Origin: Datnioides undecimradiatus
Lineage: Eukaryota; Chordata; Actinopteri; Lobotiformes; Datnioididae
Reading direction: 5' to 3'
Assembly (NCBI GenBank): GCA_008933995.1
Contig: WARS01002890.1
Span: 867,001 to 931,000, forward strand
DNA length: 64,000 bases
Within the stretch, counting starts at the first letter, position 1. The number at the start of each line of letters is the position of its first letter. Shown here one piece after another: positions 43,101 to 55,459 of the stretch. The position numbers were made by a program, and so were the translations under genes. The notes under the pieces are model-generated. The model had not been told where the DNA came from. It worked only from the letters and a program-made list of their open reading frames with translations, and made no database searches.

Positions 43101-45437
43101 ATACAATTTTATTGTTTAATTTAAATTTAATTTTACAATCAGAGGTTCCCCTCAACCAAAAGCTTTCACACATCTTCTGTCTGTCTTTGCCTTTCAGTCA
43201 ATATTCTTTATCACACACATTACAACACTAAATGGTGTCCACGTCATTGTTGCTTAGGAAAACTTGATAGTGGACAGTCATTGAATATTTATATTCAATG
43301 AATATTTATATTCAATGACTGCATTATAGCAAAGATCAACGAAGGCCGGGCCTTCAGTTCAGAATTAAAGGCTACTCGGTTATCAATTTGCACACACGCT
43401 ATCAAAAAGATCAGATTGGTTCACTGAGAACAAGAAAGACCATTTCTTAATATATATCTGCTGCTAAAGCTGCAGCTCTACTTCATTTCAAATTAAAATC
43501 TCAACATATTTGTTTTCCATGCTTTTTAATCTCTTGACGTATGCAACAATCTCACAGTCTGGTTTATGTTGTAATAAATTATCAACTCATTTTATAACCT
43601 GAATATGAAAAAACAACAAATTGTAGTTTAGGAAATAAATAAAACAAAATAGTTTTGCTATAAAACACCCAGATTAAGTGTTATATTCTTATAAACTAGA
43701 CAATTTCTCACAGAAATTAAATCATTTTGCTATTAGATGAACATAAGTCATAAAAACGTGATTAAACATTTTCTTACAACATTAAAGAATATGAATATAA
43801 ATAAGAAATTTCTCATTATGATGAATTTGGCTTTACAAAGTGTGCAGCAATGCCCTAAAATAACCCCTTCACAGCACTGAGTGGAGCCACCAGCGGAGAA
43901 ATGAGTTTAACATCTCTGCGCTCCGGTGTTGGTGCATGAAAGGAAATGCAACATGTGAGATATGAAATCAAACAAACTGAAAGTGAGGTGTGACTTTAGG
44001 GTGTGATGTACGTATTCAGGCCCTAACTGATGCATTACATTTGTTTTATTAACCACAGAAGAATCTGTTCTGCCCTGTCCAGACTTGTGAAGATCAAACA
44101 TGCCAGAGCAGTTTCAGCAGGTCAGACTAAAATCTCAAATAATATACTATAACATTTTTGCATTTCTTCATTTTATCTTTCATTTTGATGATTTTCTTTT
44201 ACAGTGTTTTGTAAAATCACAGTCACCAAAATCCAATGAGTGCATACCTCAGTGCAGGTGGTTCGTACCAAATGTGACAGGATTCACTTGTGGCGAGCTA
44301 GCAGCTAACTTGCCAGCAGGTTACAGTAAGGGAAATTACTGTGATTTACTTATTTTCTCTGGATATGGCTGAAAGGTTTATTACCACACTCATTCAATGT
44401 TTATTGTTATTATTAGTAGCAGTATTATTATTAATATTATTATTTTCAAACTGTGACAGTCTGTGAGAGTACACTACCTGCAAAAACTGCATTAATGCCG
44501 AAGCGCAGTTATCTTTGGGCTACATGCTAATACCTGCGCGTGGGTGTTTACATGCTAATGTTTTGGAGATGTAATGTTTACCATGCTGGTGGTCAGACGA
44601 TCATTAAAGATGCACAAGATTTCATATCTCAGATGTTTGTAGAAATAGAAAACCTTTTTTCCCCACTTTGATGATTTCATCTTCTCGAATGTGAGGATTT
44701 TGAGACATTTTCCAGATCAAACCACCTGTTTTTGTTTTATCGTTGTCTTTGGACTAATGTTGAGAGGCCCATTGTGGCTTTTATTTTGAAAAGTACTCTT
44801 ATAACGTAGTCTAGAGCTGTTTGATTAGAGCTCCAGCCTATAAATTGAATTGGATGATCAATAAAACACATTTTTCAGGCAAAAAGCACCAAACATTTCC
44901 TGCTTCCAGCTGCTCAGTTGTGAAGATTTGACTCTTTTCTTTGTCGTTTATGTGATAAAAACATCAAACATGTCAACAAATTATTAAATTAATGGTGAAA
45001 ACAATCTGCAAATTAGTCTGTGATAAAACAATCACTTCTGGAAACCCTGAAAGATACTACCGTAATAAGCCAGCAGGATGATACAGGAGGCAGTGTGAAC
45101 ACTGGAGCGCTGTAATTTAATTTTTTTTAAACGTGCCAAACTGTCGTCATGGTTACATAATGTACTGAGTGTGTTTGTGAGCTGGTGTTAAAGTCAATAA
45201 GAGAGACCCTAAAAGAGACTGAACATCAGCTCAGACATTAAACCGCAGGGAGACAACAGGTTTTCATTGCTCCATGAAGACACATCGGCCAGTTTAAAGA
45301 CTTTCAGGCTGCGGTGATGGCTTCTTACCGCCGGGCGCAACATCTGGCCTGTGGCTGAACTCGTCATGTGAGCCCTCGTTGTCAATCAGTTTGGAGTACA
45401 TCCCCTCACAGGCCGAGGAGCTGCCGGTGGTCGCCAT
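37124..45437 (-). CDS. Type II membrane C-type lectin receptor (CD209/ASGR-like)
   Basis: A calcium-dependent lectin-fold receptor of the cell surface. Minus-strand exons are 45329-45437, 42709-42828, 41764-41940, 41485-41669, 40644-40759 and 37124-37298. All are GT-AG with matching phases, giving 293 aa. In order: a cytoplasmic tail with a YSKL tyrosine sorting motif (about residues 14-17), a transmembrane segment (IATMCLATLCAVLLISIIAV), a short heptad-rich stalk (SISKLNQEKSTLQKERDDLIAKL), then a C-type lectin domain starting CPDDWHLFNNSCYFIS. The domain is spread over three exons, as in group II receptors. It carries the mannose-type EPN motif (VGEPNNHIDEDC) and canonical cysteines, but the usual WND reads WYD (SWYDAPC). 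Potential N-glycosylation sites are NVS in the stalk and NNS at the domain start. The exact orthologue is not clear, since fish have expanded this family. Confidence 0.92.
42980..43130 (+). mobile_element. LINE reverse-transcriptase fragment
   Basis: The plus strand encodes GVPQGAVLGPLL and, after a short gap and frame change, NVHYYADDTILL. These are the conserved reverse-transcriptase motifs of non-LTR retrotransposons. The fragment sits in the first intron of the lectin gene on the opposite strand. The catalytic YADD box is recognisable but the copy is a short relic. Confidence 0.75.
43275..43321. repeat. AT-rich palindromic tandem pair
   Basis: Two adjacent copies of TTGAATATTTATATTCAATG form a 47-base stretch that is nearly identical to its own reverse complement. 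It lies in the first lectin intron, near the LINE relic. No function is indicated. Confidence 0.7.
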
Positions 45438-45780
45438 TTGGTTTGACATAAAAGAAAAAAAAAAAAAGGGATGAAAACGTTTCAGTGCGGGGCGACAGCA
45501 GGGAGCAGACTTGGAGTGAAGCTCTCACGCTCCTTTCCACACAGTTTATACGCGCTCTGGGACATCGGAGTCAAGGTGCGCGCTGGAAGAGAAGCGCGTT
45601 TCCGGTCACGCGTTTCAAAATAAAAGAACGCGCAGCTGATTTAAAGTTTAACGCGCGCATAGTAAAATAATTAGTAGGAAAATCAAAATTACACCACAGT
45701 GTAGCTTCATATGTTAAAAGTATATTTAAATGATGTATTTTGCAAAATGCTGATTGGAGGACTGATGCTGTGTAAAACTA

Positions 45781-46422
45781 CAACCACATAGTCTGCATGC
45801 AGCAACAACCAGGGCCTTTACAGTTTAGGCTCTTTTGCTGCGTTTTTGCATTGAAAAGCATTTGGATATACATATTTATGCACAAAACTACGTGTATTAA
45901 AAACGAGCTGAAAGGACATTTGACCGATTCAGGGCCATTATTTTGGAGGTGTTCTCTTACGTTTTCCGGTCTTGTCACGGAGCTTTTGACGTTCATTTCA
46001 CGTTGTTTGCGGTAAACTTCACTCTCAGACCTCGGCTGTCCTATGACCTTTTCGAGGGATTTGCGGGAACATGTGTAACGTTTGTGTGTCAGGATCGTGT
46101 TGTTATGCTGCTGTCAGGGCTTGTCTGGACAAGTCTCAGTGGATTAATTTACGAACAGGAGATCTGAATCATAACAGTGGGATTTGATTGAACTTAAGGA
46201 TTGAAATAATAAAGGCATTGCAGGTTACACTGTTAAAATACAACTTTCTTATGGTTATAGCTTTGGGTTTTGTGTTTTAATGTATGTGTTTGTTGCTGAC
46301 TTTGCATTTGTTCCGTCCCTTGTATATGTCTTCTTGAGTTCTGCTTATTTTACAGGCCCACTGCTGCAAATGATTTAGTGTGTGTCACTGGTGCATGCTC
46401 CACAATGATCCCTGTACATATT
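45781..46422 (+). repeat. Direct repeat, left copy, flanking the MHC I block
   Basis: This stretch is closely similar to 61,384-61,946 in the same orientation. Both contain an uninterrupted open stretch of more than 70 codons ending in the same peptide (SLSGLIYEQEI and stop) and the same downstream sequence. The left copy carries an extra segment of about 80 bases around 45,855-45,930. It could be a dispersed repeat or the boundary of a segmental duplication. The encoded peptide resembles no family I know. Confidence 0.7.
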
Positions 46423-46969
46423 AACATCTGCTTTATTAACATCTGCAGTGATGTAAGCAAAGGGTAGAGACTCACGACAGTTTCAACCCGTCAGGTGGCA
46501 GCGACGAGCTGGTGCAGGTTTGAATAAGTGGTAACTGTCCCACGGTAACGGAGCTATTTCAGCTCCACAAACAGCCAAGACGCGCTTTGTGATGTTTGAG
46601 GTGTTTCACAGCAAACCCATCATAAATACGAGGCATTGATGACGAGGCGGACAGAAGAGGCGAGCACAGTGTCAGGTGCTGCTGCGAGGGCAAGACAGAC
46701 ATCTCATGTTCATGTAACGTGAATTAAGATGCAAGTTTTCATTTTTATAGTAGTCCTTAATAATTAAACAATCATTTATTCTAATGGTTTTATTATTTTA
46801 CTTATTTTCTTTTTTTAGTGTTTGAAACACCATTTTCACATATTTTGTATGATTGTGTCCTCTGTTTGGTTTTTCTGTTGTATTAGCTCGGCTATATTGG
46901 GAGGCCGCTACCTCAATATACTTTAAAATAAATAAATGACTCTGATGTCTTGCATTCTTTGTGAAGCTA

Positions 46970-47390
46970 TGATTTGAAATACACTACTTTTTTTAGATTT
47001 ACCAGACACATTAGGTGTATTTGCGTTGAGTATCGGTATCGGTATCGCCGATACCAGCCTGAATTTGACTCAGTATCGGATCGGAAAGGAAATCGGTGGT
47101 ATCGAATATCACTAGTACCTGGTCTGCGCCACTACACTCGGTGTTTTTGGAGCATCTTCCCCCCTTCCTTCTTTCACATAATGGTATAATCCTAGCATGT
47201 TATTGGCCGCATGGTGTGCCCGTCAAAATAGAGTCCCTCCACTGCCTGCATGGATTATCTGCAGAGCTGAGCAAGAGTGGCTGAAGACTCGGCTCTCCCC
47301 GACGGGAATCGACTCTTCTCGTTCGCTGCAAAGAATCGGCTCTCAGAGCCGACTCGTTCACGAACAACACATCTCTACTTGATACAAGAT
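46970..47390. mobile_element. Unclassified repeat remnants upstream of MHC I copy 1
   Basis: The stretch contains tandem GTATCG units followed by their inverse (about 47,030-47,055) and, at about 47,280-47,360, an inverted pair built on GAATCGGCTCTCAGAGCCGA. Both patterns are typical of worn DNA-transposon remnants in fish. The remnants end where homology between the two MHC class I copies begins (47,409), so they replace the upstream region seen in copy 2. The superfamily is not assigned. Confidence 0.4.
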
Positions 47391-47408
47391 CTGACACGGA
47401 AACACAAC

Positions 47409-50400
47409 TCCTCACAGCTGAGAAACAGGTTTGGGAGTCTCCCGCCCTGTTAAAGCCAGAACTCAAACGATCCCACCTCCAGCACAGAAAGTGAACCAGC
47501 TCCGTCTCTAATCCACACGTCTTTATTAAAACAAGATGAAAACGTTATTTCTGCTGCTCGTCTTCTGTCACGTTTCATCAGCAGGTAAGATCAGGATTAA
47601 ATCTTTGCTCCAAGACTTTAGATGTTCAGGACGCACTCGTGTTTAGTTTCACTTTCAGTTCAAACTGTTTGAAGCGGGTCGTACTGAGGAATCATGTAGT
47701 GAAGATGATGATGTGTGAATTCACTGATTGTACTAAACCTCAGTTATCCTGCAGTGAGCACTCCCTGAAGTATTTTGTGCTGCCTCTTCTGGAGACCCAA
47801 ACCTACGGGTACGTGGCACTTTAGAAGTTGATGGCATCCTGGTGGTTTACTACGACTCCAACAAAAAGACAGTGGAACCCAAACAGGACTGGGTGAAGAA
47901 GTATTTGGAAAATGACACTCAGCACATGGAGTGGTTGAGAAGTCAGTCTTGCTGCCAATATCAGGCTGACTTCATGAAAGCCACAATTGACAGTTTGAAG
48001 CAGGACTTCAGCAAAGTGGAGTGCGGTGTGAATGATATTATTTCATATTTTACTTTGAACTCTTCTGCATCTTAGTTGTAAAGTGACCAGAGCCTCAAGC
48101 AACAGTGTGGGCAGGTCACACCAGGGGCCGGAATGTGGGCCTTGCTGAAGATCTTTGGATCTCATCTTGTTCAAAGTCTCTGCTTCTGTCTCTCATTCAG
48201 GGTAGACACATTTTACAGGTGATTTATGTGTGAGTGGGATGATGAGACTGGGGAGAGTAATGGTATTGTAGAGTTTGCTTATGATGGAAGACCTAAATCT
48301 CATCGACATAAAAGAATTTGACATGGATGCTCTGAGACCACAGGCTGTCCCCATCAAACAGAGATGGGATGCTGAGAAAGGAATGATAAAACTCAATGAA
48401 AAATACCTCACTGAGATTTTCCCCGACCAGCTGAAGAGTACCTGACTTTTGGCAAAGTGGATCTTGCTGAGAACAGGTGAGATCATGAGACCTGACAAGC
48501 TGAAGACTGTGACAGTCGGAGCACAGTTAGGTAGAAAAGTAAACAAATAACAAACACATTTAACAGGGTCTCCACTCGCAGCCAGTCCCTGCTGTCTGTG
48601 TGTCTTTCCTTTTTCCTTGCTGGCTGGGCATTTCGCTGTGTTCTGTTCCTCGTCTTTCATCAGATCTGTTTTCTTCGAACTTCACCTCATCCTATAGACT
48701 TTAGTCTGGATTTGGCCGTCATGGACTTGTTTGTGTGATGGATGGATCTGACCGACCTGCCTCAGCTACACTTTTAGTTTTAGTAAATGGTTGAACTGTG
48801 GCTCCCTCTGCTGTAATCTCTGGTGCATTTGGTCCTTCACCTGCTTTATTTTCTGTTCCCCTGTTTGTGGAAACCTGACTCTCTCTCTCTCAGACCTTCA
48901 CCAGTGTCTCTCCTCCAGAGACTCCTCCTCTGCAGTCAGCTGCCCACTTCTGGGTTCCCCCTGACAGAGCCGTGATGTTCTGGAGAAAGATGGAAGAGGG
49001 CTTCATGAGTTGATGGACCATGAAGATCCTCCCCGGCTTCCTCAGATCCTTCAGATGGCGTTGACCTGGACATGATTGCCTGAAGACGCTGGAGGAGGTA
49101 CAGGCTGTGTGTTTCATTTCTCTGATCATGAAGGACCTCATCGTCACCAAACTGGACAGAGCAGCGTCCAGGACCAACTGGGGTAGACTGGGATCAAGAT
49201 CGAGCGTGTTCATCGCGGCTCAAAAGCTTGGTTACAACTTGGGTTAACTTATTTCTAGCGTTTTCCTGACATTAATTCTGTCAAAGTCCACAATAATATG
49301 TGAAACCAGGAGCAAATGCAGGTGAACCCAGAACTCAGAGACCTTTTCCACTGCAAAGACCGCTGTTTGGTCTTTGGGAGGCAGCTAGACTAGCCTGGTC
49401 TCAGGTGCACCTTAACCGACACAGGTTATGTGCCTGGATGATCCCTATCTAAACATTTTGATGGCACCAGTACTTTATATCAGGTCATATTCCTGACATA
49501 GAGACAGTGCTGTTGAGACTTACCTGCAGGACATATGAGAAGGTACTTTGTTCATCTGTGTTGCAACAAGCTGCTCCTTAGCCTGTTTCTCAGGAGGATG
49601 TGTTGGTGTTAACATTTGGGTTTGGCTCAGTTTCCTCCTCAAGGTTTACTGGCAGGTGCTGTTGTGGAGTCGCTGGGACTGTGCTGCTGCTGCTGCTCTG
49701 CCTCCGCTGGATCTTCATCTGGAGGAAAGACGAACTCATGTCTGGTGGTCATTTTATTTTGATCATGGCTGTTTGACAGCAAAATGTCCAAAAACCATAT
49801 TTATTTATTGCAGAGTAAAAAGTTTTGATTGAAAGGTTTTAGCTGGCTGATGCTCAACAGCTTTACAGCAAACATTAAACAGGGCCTAACACGTGCTCTG
49901 TCATTTCTCTTTCCTTATTTCAGGATTCAAACCTGCAAACAGTGAGTTTTCCTTTATGAATAATTACGATATTTAGAATTTATGGATTTAATCATTGAGA
50001 AATATTGATGAATATCATGTGGAATCTCATTTCATAATTCTCTTTTCCTAGCTTCAAGACTCATTGTGATCATCTAAGCGTGCAGCTCCTGACTGGTCAC
50101 GGTAAAGGTGTAGATTACTCCTCCGGCTTTACTTCTCGGACATTCGTCTTAACTGGGGAAGCAAGATTGAGCTCAGAAATGTAGAGTTTAGACATTTAGC
50201 AACAACCTGAACAGTAACTACAGCTCTTACGTTATTGTATCGAGGTAAAAGCTTCAGTGTTTCCATCTGAAATGCAGTGGAACGGTTTAAGTAGCATGAA
50301 GTTAAAAAAGTGCAATTACCTCAAAAACAGAACAAACAACAGGACTTCAAGTCACTGAAATAAGGATTACTTTCCATCACTGCAGACACTGATAATCACT

Positions 50401-51545
50401 TTTACCTGAAATATTATTATCGCTTCATTTTAATCAGTTTTATTTGTTTATGTATGAATCTGTCTTTTGTGTGTTAAATTTGATCTGCATTTGCATGGCC
50501 AATACCAAAACAATACATAGCGCTGATTTCCAATGATGAGAATAATGACGGCGACCAGGGTGCATTTGTAAAAATAAAGAATACAAAGGACAAAATTAGC
50601 AGAGTAAAGTTATTGAACATGTGAGTTTGTCTGCATTTTAATATCAATAAACACTATGAATCTGTCTTTGCAGTGTGACGATCAAGAGAACAGGTTTCAG
50701 CGTCAAGTCAGAACAGGGGCATTGGAGAGCCTCCTGGTGATGCTGCTGTCCAGCTGCGAGCCTCTTTACTCTTACCACTTTACTGGCATGTTTACGATCT
50801 GGTGCATCTGCAAATTATAAATGTATCAGCACCATCCTTTTATGGACTATGGACTGCTGTGACCTGGTGCATCTATTATTCTTCAGCATTATTAACCCTT
50901 TAACCCTGAACATGTTGCTGGCGACATGTTTGAGCAAGCGCACTTTGGATTACAGTAATAACGTCACAGTTTCAAGCTGAGACGTTGCGCTTTACAGCCA
51001 AAGTGCAGTTATTACGGTAATTTCACTTGCGAATGTCCCGGAAGCCCGCGAAGCAGCCTCTTCGTTCTCACTGCACACAGAGCGGCGGAGAAAGTTTCCA
51101 TATTATGGTCTGTTTACTCATAGTATGAGACACAGAGTCTCGAATTTTACTGGAAACAGTTTTATACTTGTCAAATTTCAAATATAACATATAATCTGCT
51201 GTTCATGTGTAACTGCAGTGTTGTTTGTTCACTAAAACTCTAAAATCCAATTCTGTTTTTGTGTTTTTCAGCTGTCATCACACTCTTCTAACATGCAGAT
51301 AATGATTGACAACTGCCGGAGTACTGAAAAATCAGTGACTACTGGAACAATGAACACTTTTATTAAAGGATGTTAAAAAGGTTAATAATAGAAAAACCCT
51401 TAAACGCTGAGTTTAGCAGTTGAGTTTTGTCCTTTAAATACAATGATTAAAAGAGAATGATGGAACCTCCAATATTTGTTGTTTTGTTGTTTTTGTTTTG
51501 TTCAAATTTGACTGTTTCCCCAACTGATGATTCAGGACATAAACA
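47409..51545 (+). pseudogene. MHC class I heavy chain, copy 1, frame-disrupted
   Basis: An MHC class I alpha-chain locus; intact members present peptides with beta-2-microglobulin at the cell surface. The leader exon is 47,536-47,584 (MKTLFLLLVFCHVSSA, clean donor). Alpha-1 lies at about 47,750-48,075 (VVYYDSNKKTVEPKQDWVKKYLENDTQHMEW read in pieces), alpha-2 at about 48,200-48,480 (REA-type helix text QAVPIKQRWDAEKG), alpha-3 at about 48,895-49,200, a transmembrane exon at about 49,620-49,740, and a 3' part to about 51.5 kb. Each domain exon is interrupted by one-base gains and losses, for example before LEVDGI at about 47,825. Similar small indels occur in introns and flanks when compared with copy 2. 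The gene is either a pseudogene or a sequencing-error-laden assembly patch. A 486-bp TTAA-flanked insertion lies in its 3' part. Confidence 0.8.
50896..51381. mobile_element. piggyBac-like nonautonomous insertion with TTAA duplication
   Basis: A 486-bp segment starting CCCTTTAACC and ending GTTAAAAAGG, flanked on both sides by TTAA (50,892-50,895 and 51,382-51,385). The related MHC I copy at about 59,260 has the uninterrupted sequence ATTATTAATAAT, that is, the empty site with a single TTAA. TTAA duplication and CC-starting termini are features of the piggyBac superfamily. No transposase frame is present. Confidence 0.75.
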
Positions 51546-52139
51546 CATAAACCACGTCACATGACTGCAGCTGTATGCCTGCTCATAACTCTGGCTCTCT
51601 TCCACACAGCCAGTACAGGACTGGGTGTAGCTGGTTTGACTCTGTTGCAGCTGCAGCAAGCATCTGCAACATCATCTGGATACAGATTATATTTTATCTG
51701 TGTGTTTTTTCTAAGGAAGAATGTAGCATGAACGCTGCCCGCAGCTTGGTGCTTTTCTTCAGTATGAATTCAGTAATAAAGCTGAGTCAGAACTGAAGCG
51801 ACAGGTGGGTGACACCTGGTGAAGCCTGAATGCTGGCCAGCTGGCGACGGCGAAGACTGGGATCAATGTCTTGGATATACAACACGAGAGAGTGGTATGA
51901 CATTTACTGAACATAAAGACCATCGCGTCGACTTCATCCTCACCTCTTTTTGTCCCCAAATGGAAATTAGTGATGCAAGCACAGCAGACAGTATTAAACA
52001 TAATAAGTACACAACACAGAAATGTGTAAAACAGATGCACAACCTCCAACTGTACGACAGTGAGCAGCTTCTCCTCGCCATGACAGCTGCTGATAAAGGA
52101 TGGTCCCATCAGCTCCTCTGGTGGACACCACTGCAGGGA

Positions 52140-52375
52140 TGAATGACACTTCCTGACACTTCTTTCCTACACTGGGGTTGCAGCAGTCTGCAGCAGGACC
52201 TCAGCCTCCTCAGCAGGTGGAGGCGACTCTGGCCCACCTTGCACAGGCCGTCAGTGTCAGACCAGTCCAGTTCATTGTTGATGTGAACACCCAGGTACTG
52301 GAATGTCGGGGCCCTGGATGTTCATAGGCGTGTGATGAGATGGTTTGCAGCTGAAGTCTATCGCCACCACCATTT
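52140..52375 (-). mobile_element. LINE reverse-transcriptase C-terminal fragment
   Basis: Read on the minus strand in more than one frame, the segment resembles the region after the reverse-transcriptase core of L2/Rex1-type LINEs: a NNELDWSD-like piece followed by GQSRLHLLRRLRS. It is short and broken, and directly adjoins the 3' end of the next LINE. The clade assignment is tentative. Confidence 0.6.
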
Positions 52376-52399
52376 CTAGTGTGCATTGTTATATCTCTC

Positions 52400-54400
52400 C
52401 ATTATTCTCTTCTTCTTCTTCTTCTTTTTCTTCTTCTTCTTCTTCTTCTTCTTCTTCTTCTTCTTCTTCTTCTTCTTCTTCTTTTTTTTATGGCTGTTGG
52501 CAAACAACTTAATGGTGCATTACTGCCACCAACTGGTCGGGAGTGTGGATCAGAATGACGACAACTCTAAAAACCCCAACAAATAAACCCCACTTGTCCA
52601 CTGACAGACTGATCTTCCTCAGGTACTGGATCAGTATTTGATGCCATTTATTTGAATTCTTTTCCAGTATGTCTATTAGATCCAGTTGGATCTTTAACTT
52701 TTTTACAGTTTTTGGCTCATCAGCCTTCTGTCTGACTCATGTTTTTGACATCGCATTATCACATGTTCCACTGGTTCCTCTTGCCCACAACAGTCACATT
52801 TCCCTGTATTATGTTTCCCTGTTTTAAAAAGTGTGCTGTGTCTGGAAATGATCGTTTTTTTCGTTTTACTTCTGTTTTGCTGACATTCGCTGTTAATTCA
52901 ACATGACTATGTTTTGTGGCCTCCTTTGCGACTTTATCTGCCAGTTCATTTCCTCTGATGCCAGTGTGTGCTGGTATCCATAAGAAGAACTACTGTCACC
53001 CAATCATTTGGATTCTGTGTAGTGTTTGTTGTATTTCTAGTAAAATGTCTGGCCTGCTCTCTGGTGGCATTGCTTCCAGACTTGATTAGTGATGAACTGA
53101 ATGTGAACAGAGTCACTGCTCAGAGGATGCCTTCCTCTATCCACTGCACTGCGACCATAGTGCTGACATCTCTCCTGCACACACTGATATTTCTGTGTGT
53201 TGTCTAACCTTTTGAGAGTCATGTTCGCTGCTGATCCATATACAGTACATCCATAATCCAATATGATCTGACTGATCCAGTGTGAATAGCCTTCAGAGTT
53301 GTTCTATCTGCCCCCCATTCACTTCCAACTAAACATCTCATTACATTCAACACTCTCTTGCATTTGTCCACTATTTTCTGAACATGTGAGATGTTTTCAT
53401 CAATCTCCAAAAACCTAAATTGTTTCACTCGCTCCAGTTCTTGATGATATCAGTTTAGCTTTACCTCTCTACCTGTTTTTTCCTTGTACAGATCATAGTC
53501 TTTGTTTTCTCCTATGAAAACTTTAAAACTCATTTGTCTGACCGCTCTCATGGCAACTTCCTGCAGTTTTCCTAACAAATAACCCCCCCCCCCATTGCCC
53601 ATCTTCCATGAAAGAGCCAGTCCCACATCATATCATATGCCTTCTCTATATCAGAAAACACAGCCACTACACTCTCCCTGTTTACTTGTGCTTTCCTGAT
53701 CTCATGTTCTACGCTTACACAGCTGGATCACTACTTCTTTGTCTCCTAAACCATACTTTGAAGTGAGATGCCTTTGTACCTTGATATATCAATCTCTCAT
53801 TTACATCTTTTGCGTTACTTTTGCAGATGTTCCCGTGTTAGCTCATCGCCCTGTAACTCCTGAGCAGGCAGTCTGGTTTTGCGTACTGTATTCACGCTTC
53901 CTTTCAGCTTCATATATAATTCCAACAGGACATCCGATGATTCTTAAGATGTTTATCAATTAAGTAACAAATCTGATCTATAACTTCTTTAGAGGTGACA
54001 TCTTGTTTTTAACAAGAGGCGTGGTTAAACTCTGCCATTATAAAATGGTTTGTTAGAGGTCATTAGTTTACTTTTTCTTGCTGTAACAGTTCCGCCTTTT
54101 CTGCTCTAGTATTTTCTTCACTAAAATTATCTGAACTATAGTTTTTAACAAAAGTTTTTGGCCAACATCTCTGCTTTGTTCTTTATCTTCTTACTGTTAT
54201 TTCCCTGTCCTTTAAAGCTGGATATCCATATTTCTGTTTAATTCATTTCATTCTTTTAATCATTCTCCAGATTTTTCCCATTTCGGCCTCCTCCCTACTG
54301 TGACCTAAGCAGCCCTCCAAAATTCCTTCTTTGTATTTTTTAAGGTTCTTTTCACATTAGCTTATATTTAATGGGTTTCTGAAACGGATTCTTTTCAACA
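52400..54400 (-). mobile_element. LINE with RNase H domain and (GAA)n tail, truncated
   Basis: On the minus strand, reverse-transcriptase text VVAVFSDIEKAYDMMWDWL (about 53,630-53,690) is followed after a deletion by an RNase H segment WIPAHTGIRGNELADKVAKEA (about 52,919-52,986). A CCHC-like end KCDCCGQEEPVEHVIMRC (about 52,745-52,810) comes next. A 3' UTR follows (52,495-52,560), ending in a GAA/AAG repeat (about 52,407-52,488). An RNase H plus CCHC order fits the I/Nimb-type LINEs of fish. The copy is internally deleted and frame-broken. Some damage may be sequencing error, given the quality concern for 47-60 kb. Confidence 0.8.
52407..52488. repeat. (TTC)n trinucleotide run, LINE 3' tail
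   Basis: About 80 bases of TTC on the plus strand (GAA on the minus). Its position immediately after the LINE 3' UTR shows that it is the element's tail rather than an independent microsatellite. It yields a spurious poly-phenylalanine frame. Confidence 0.85.
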
Positions 54401-54479
54401 GTTTAAAAAGCTTTATTTCGAGATTTAATTAACTAGTCACATTCCTTTTGACTGGCTGACATGAGTGTTGTTAACAGGG

Positions 54480-55180
54480 CGCTTTCAGATTAACAAATGT
54501 TTGCATTTACCAGTTGCGCCACCCTGGGAACTGCGGGACCCACACACCAAGGAAGGCACTCGGAATGGAACAGCAAGGAGGAGACCAACGTCTGTTCAAA
54601 GTACCAAAAATATTTTTATTGGTTAAAATGTTTAAAAACTCAGATGTTTGAAGGCCTCACTGTCATCGGTAAAGGAGCCAATCAGGCTGAGACCTGGCGA
54701 TGGGCGGGTCCAAGAAAAGGGATCCCAGGACACCACACCTGTGAAGCAAATGGAAAGAAAACAAAAAATCAATCCAGAATACAAGGGGCTACACGGGACA
54801 TCCGCACACAGGCTTCGCTTTTTAGATGGTGGGGGGCAGAAAAGACAGACAGAGACAGACAGACAGAAGAGACAACAAAGAGACAGACAGACAGAGGGCA
54901 GAGAGAGAGAGACAGATGAACTTAGACACAGAGAGAGACAGAAGGAAGCGCAATGAAAACTACGTTTTCCCACTGCTCTCAAGCACCCTATAGCAACGCA
55001 ACGGCAACTGCGCCGGTGTTTCAACCTACAATAAGGAGCAAATGCGATAACTTAAATGGCTGGAAGAGGCCAAGACCACTGCGGCTGGCGCAAGTCGCGC
55101 AACTGAAAGCCGCTATATGCATCCTGCTTAACATCAAGCGCACATTCCTCGCTGGCTGATTTTCCTCTGACTGCCCCACT
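54480..55180. other. Unclassified, probably repeat-derived stretch
   Basis: Between the LINE and MHC I copy 2 lies a GACA-rich simple repeat (about 54,845-54,945) and flanking unique-looking sequence with no gene similarity that I can recognise. It is absent from the equivalent position upstream of copy 1. Confidence 0.35.
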
Positions 55181-55284
55181 GGTTTGTTACGCTGGTTTTC
55201 GTCCTTTCCTACTGATTACTGGAGTCCACTTGAACCAAAACCGAGAATAAAACCGTACTCCTCAAAGCTGAATCCCGTGTCACC

Positions 55285-55296
55285 GTTTCAGTTTTC
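55285..55296 (-). promoter_or_regulatory. Candidate ISRE upstream of MHC I copy 2
   Basis: The minus strand reads GAAAACTGAAAC, a full match to the interferon-stimulated response element core GAAANNGAAAC, about 290 bases before the MHC class I leader ATG at 55,584. Class I promoters are known to use an ISRE. A TGACGT-like X2-type site at about 55,420-55,430 is a weaker possibility. No counterpart exists upstream of copy 1, where homology stops at 47,409. Confidence 0.5.
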
Positions 55297-55459
55297 TCCA
55301 CCTGCAGTTGCGTTTCAGTCTCCCAGCGTCTCCTCGCACTCAACTCCGACCGCTCTGGTCTCACAGGTTTTGGCAAAACCGAACTTTGGTCAAAACGGTT
55401 CTGCGGCAGCAGTGATTGAAACGTCATCAGTCACGGCGATAGTATTCCTTCACTGGATA

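Noticed and set aside
52386-52586. Open frame with a long poly-phenylalanine run
   Set aside because: It is the TTC tail of the LINE read as protein.
54497-55024. Overlapping frames of 130-140 codons with Arg/Gln/Thr or Ser/Leu/Cys runs
   Set aside because: They come from the GACA-rich simple repeat and show no family resemblance.
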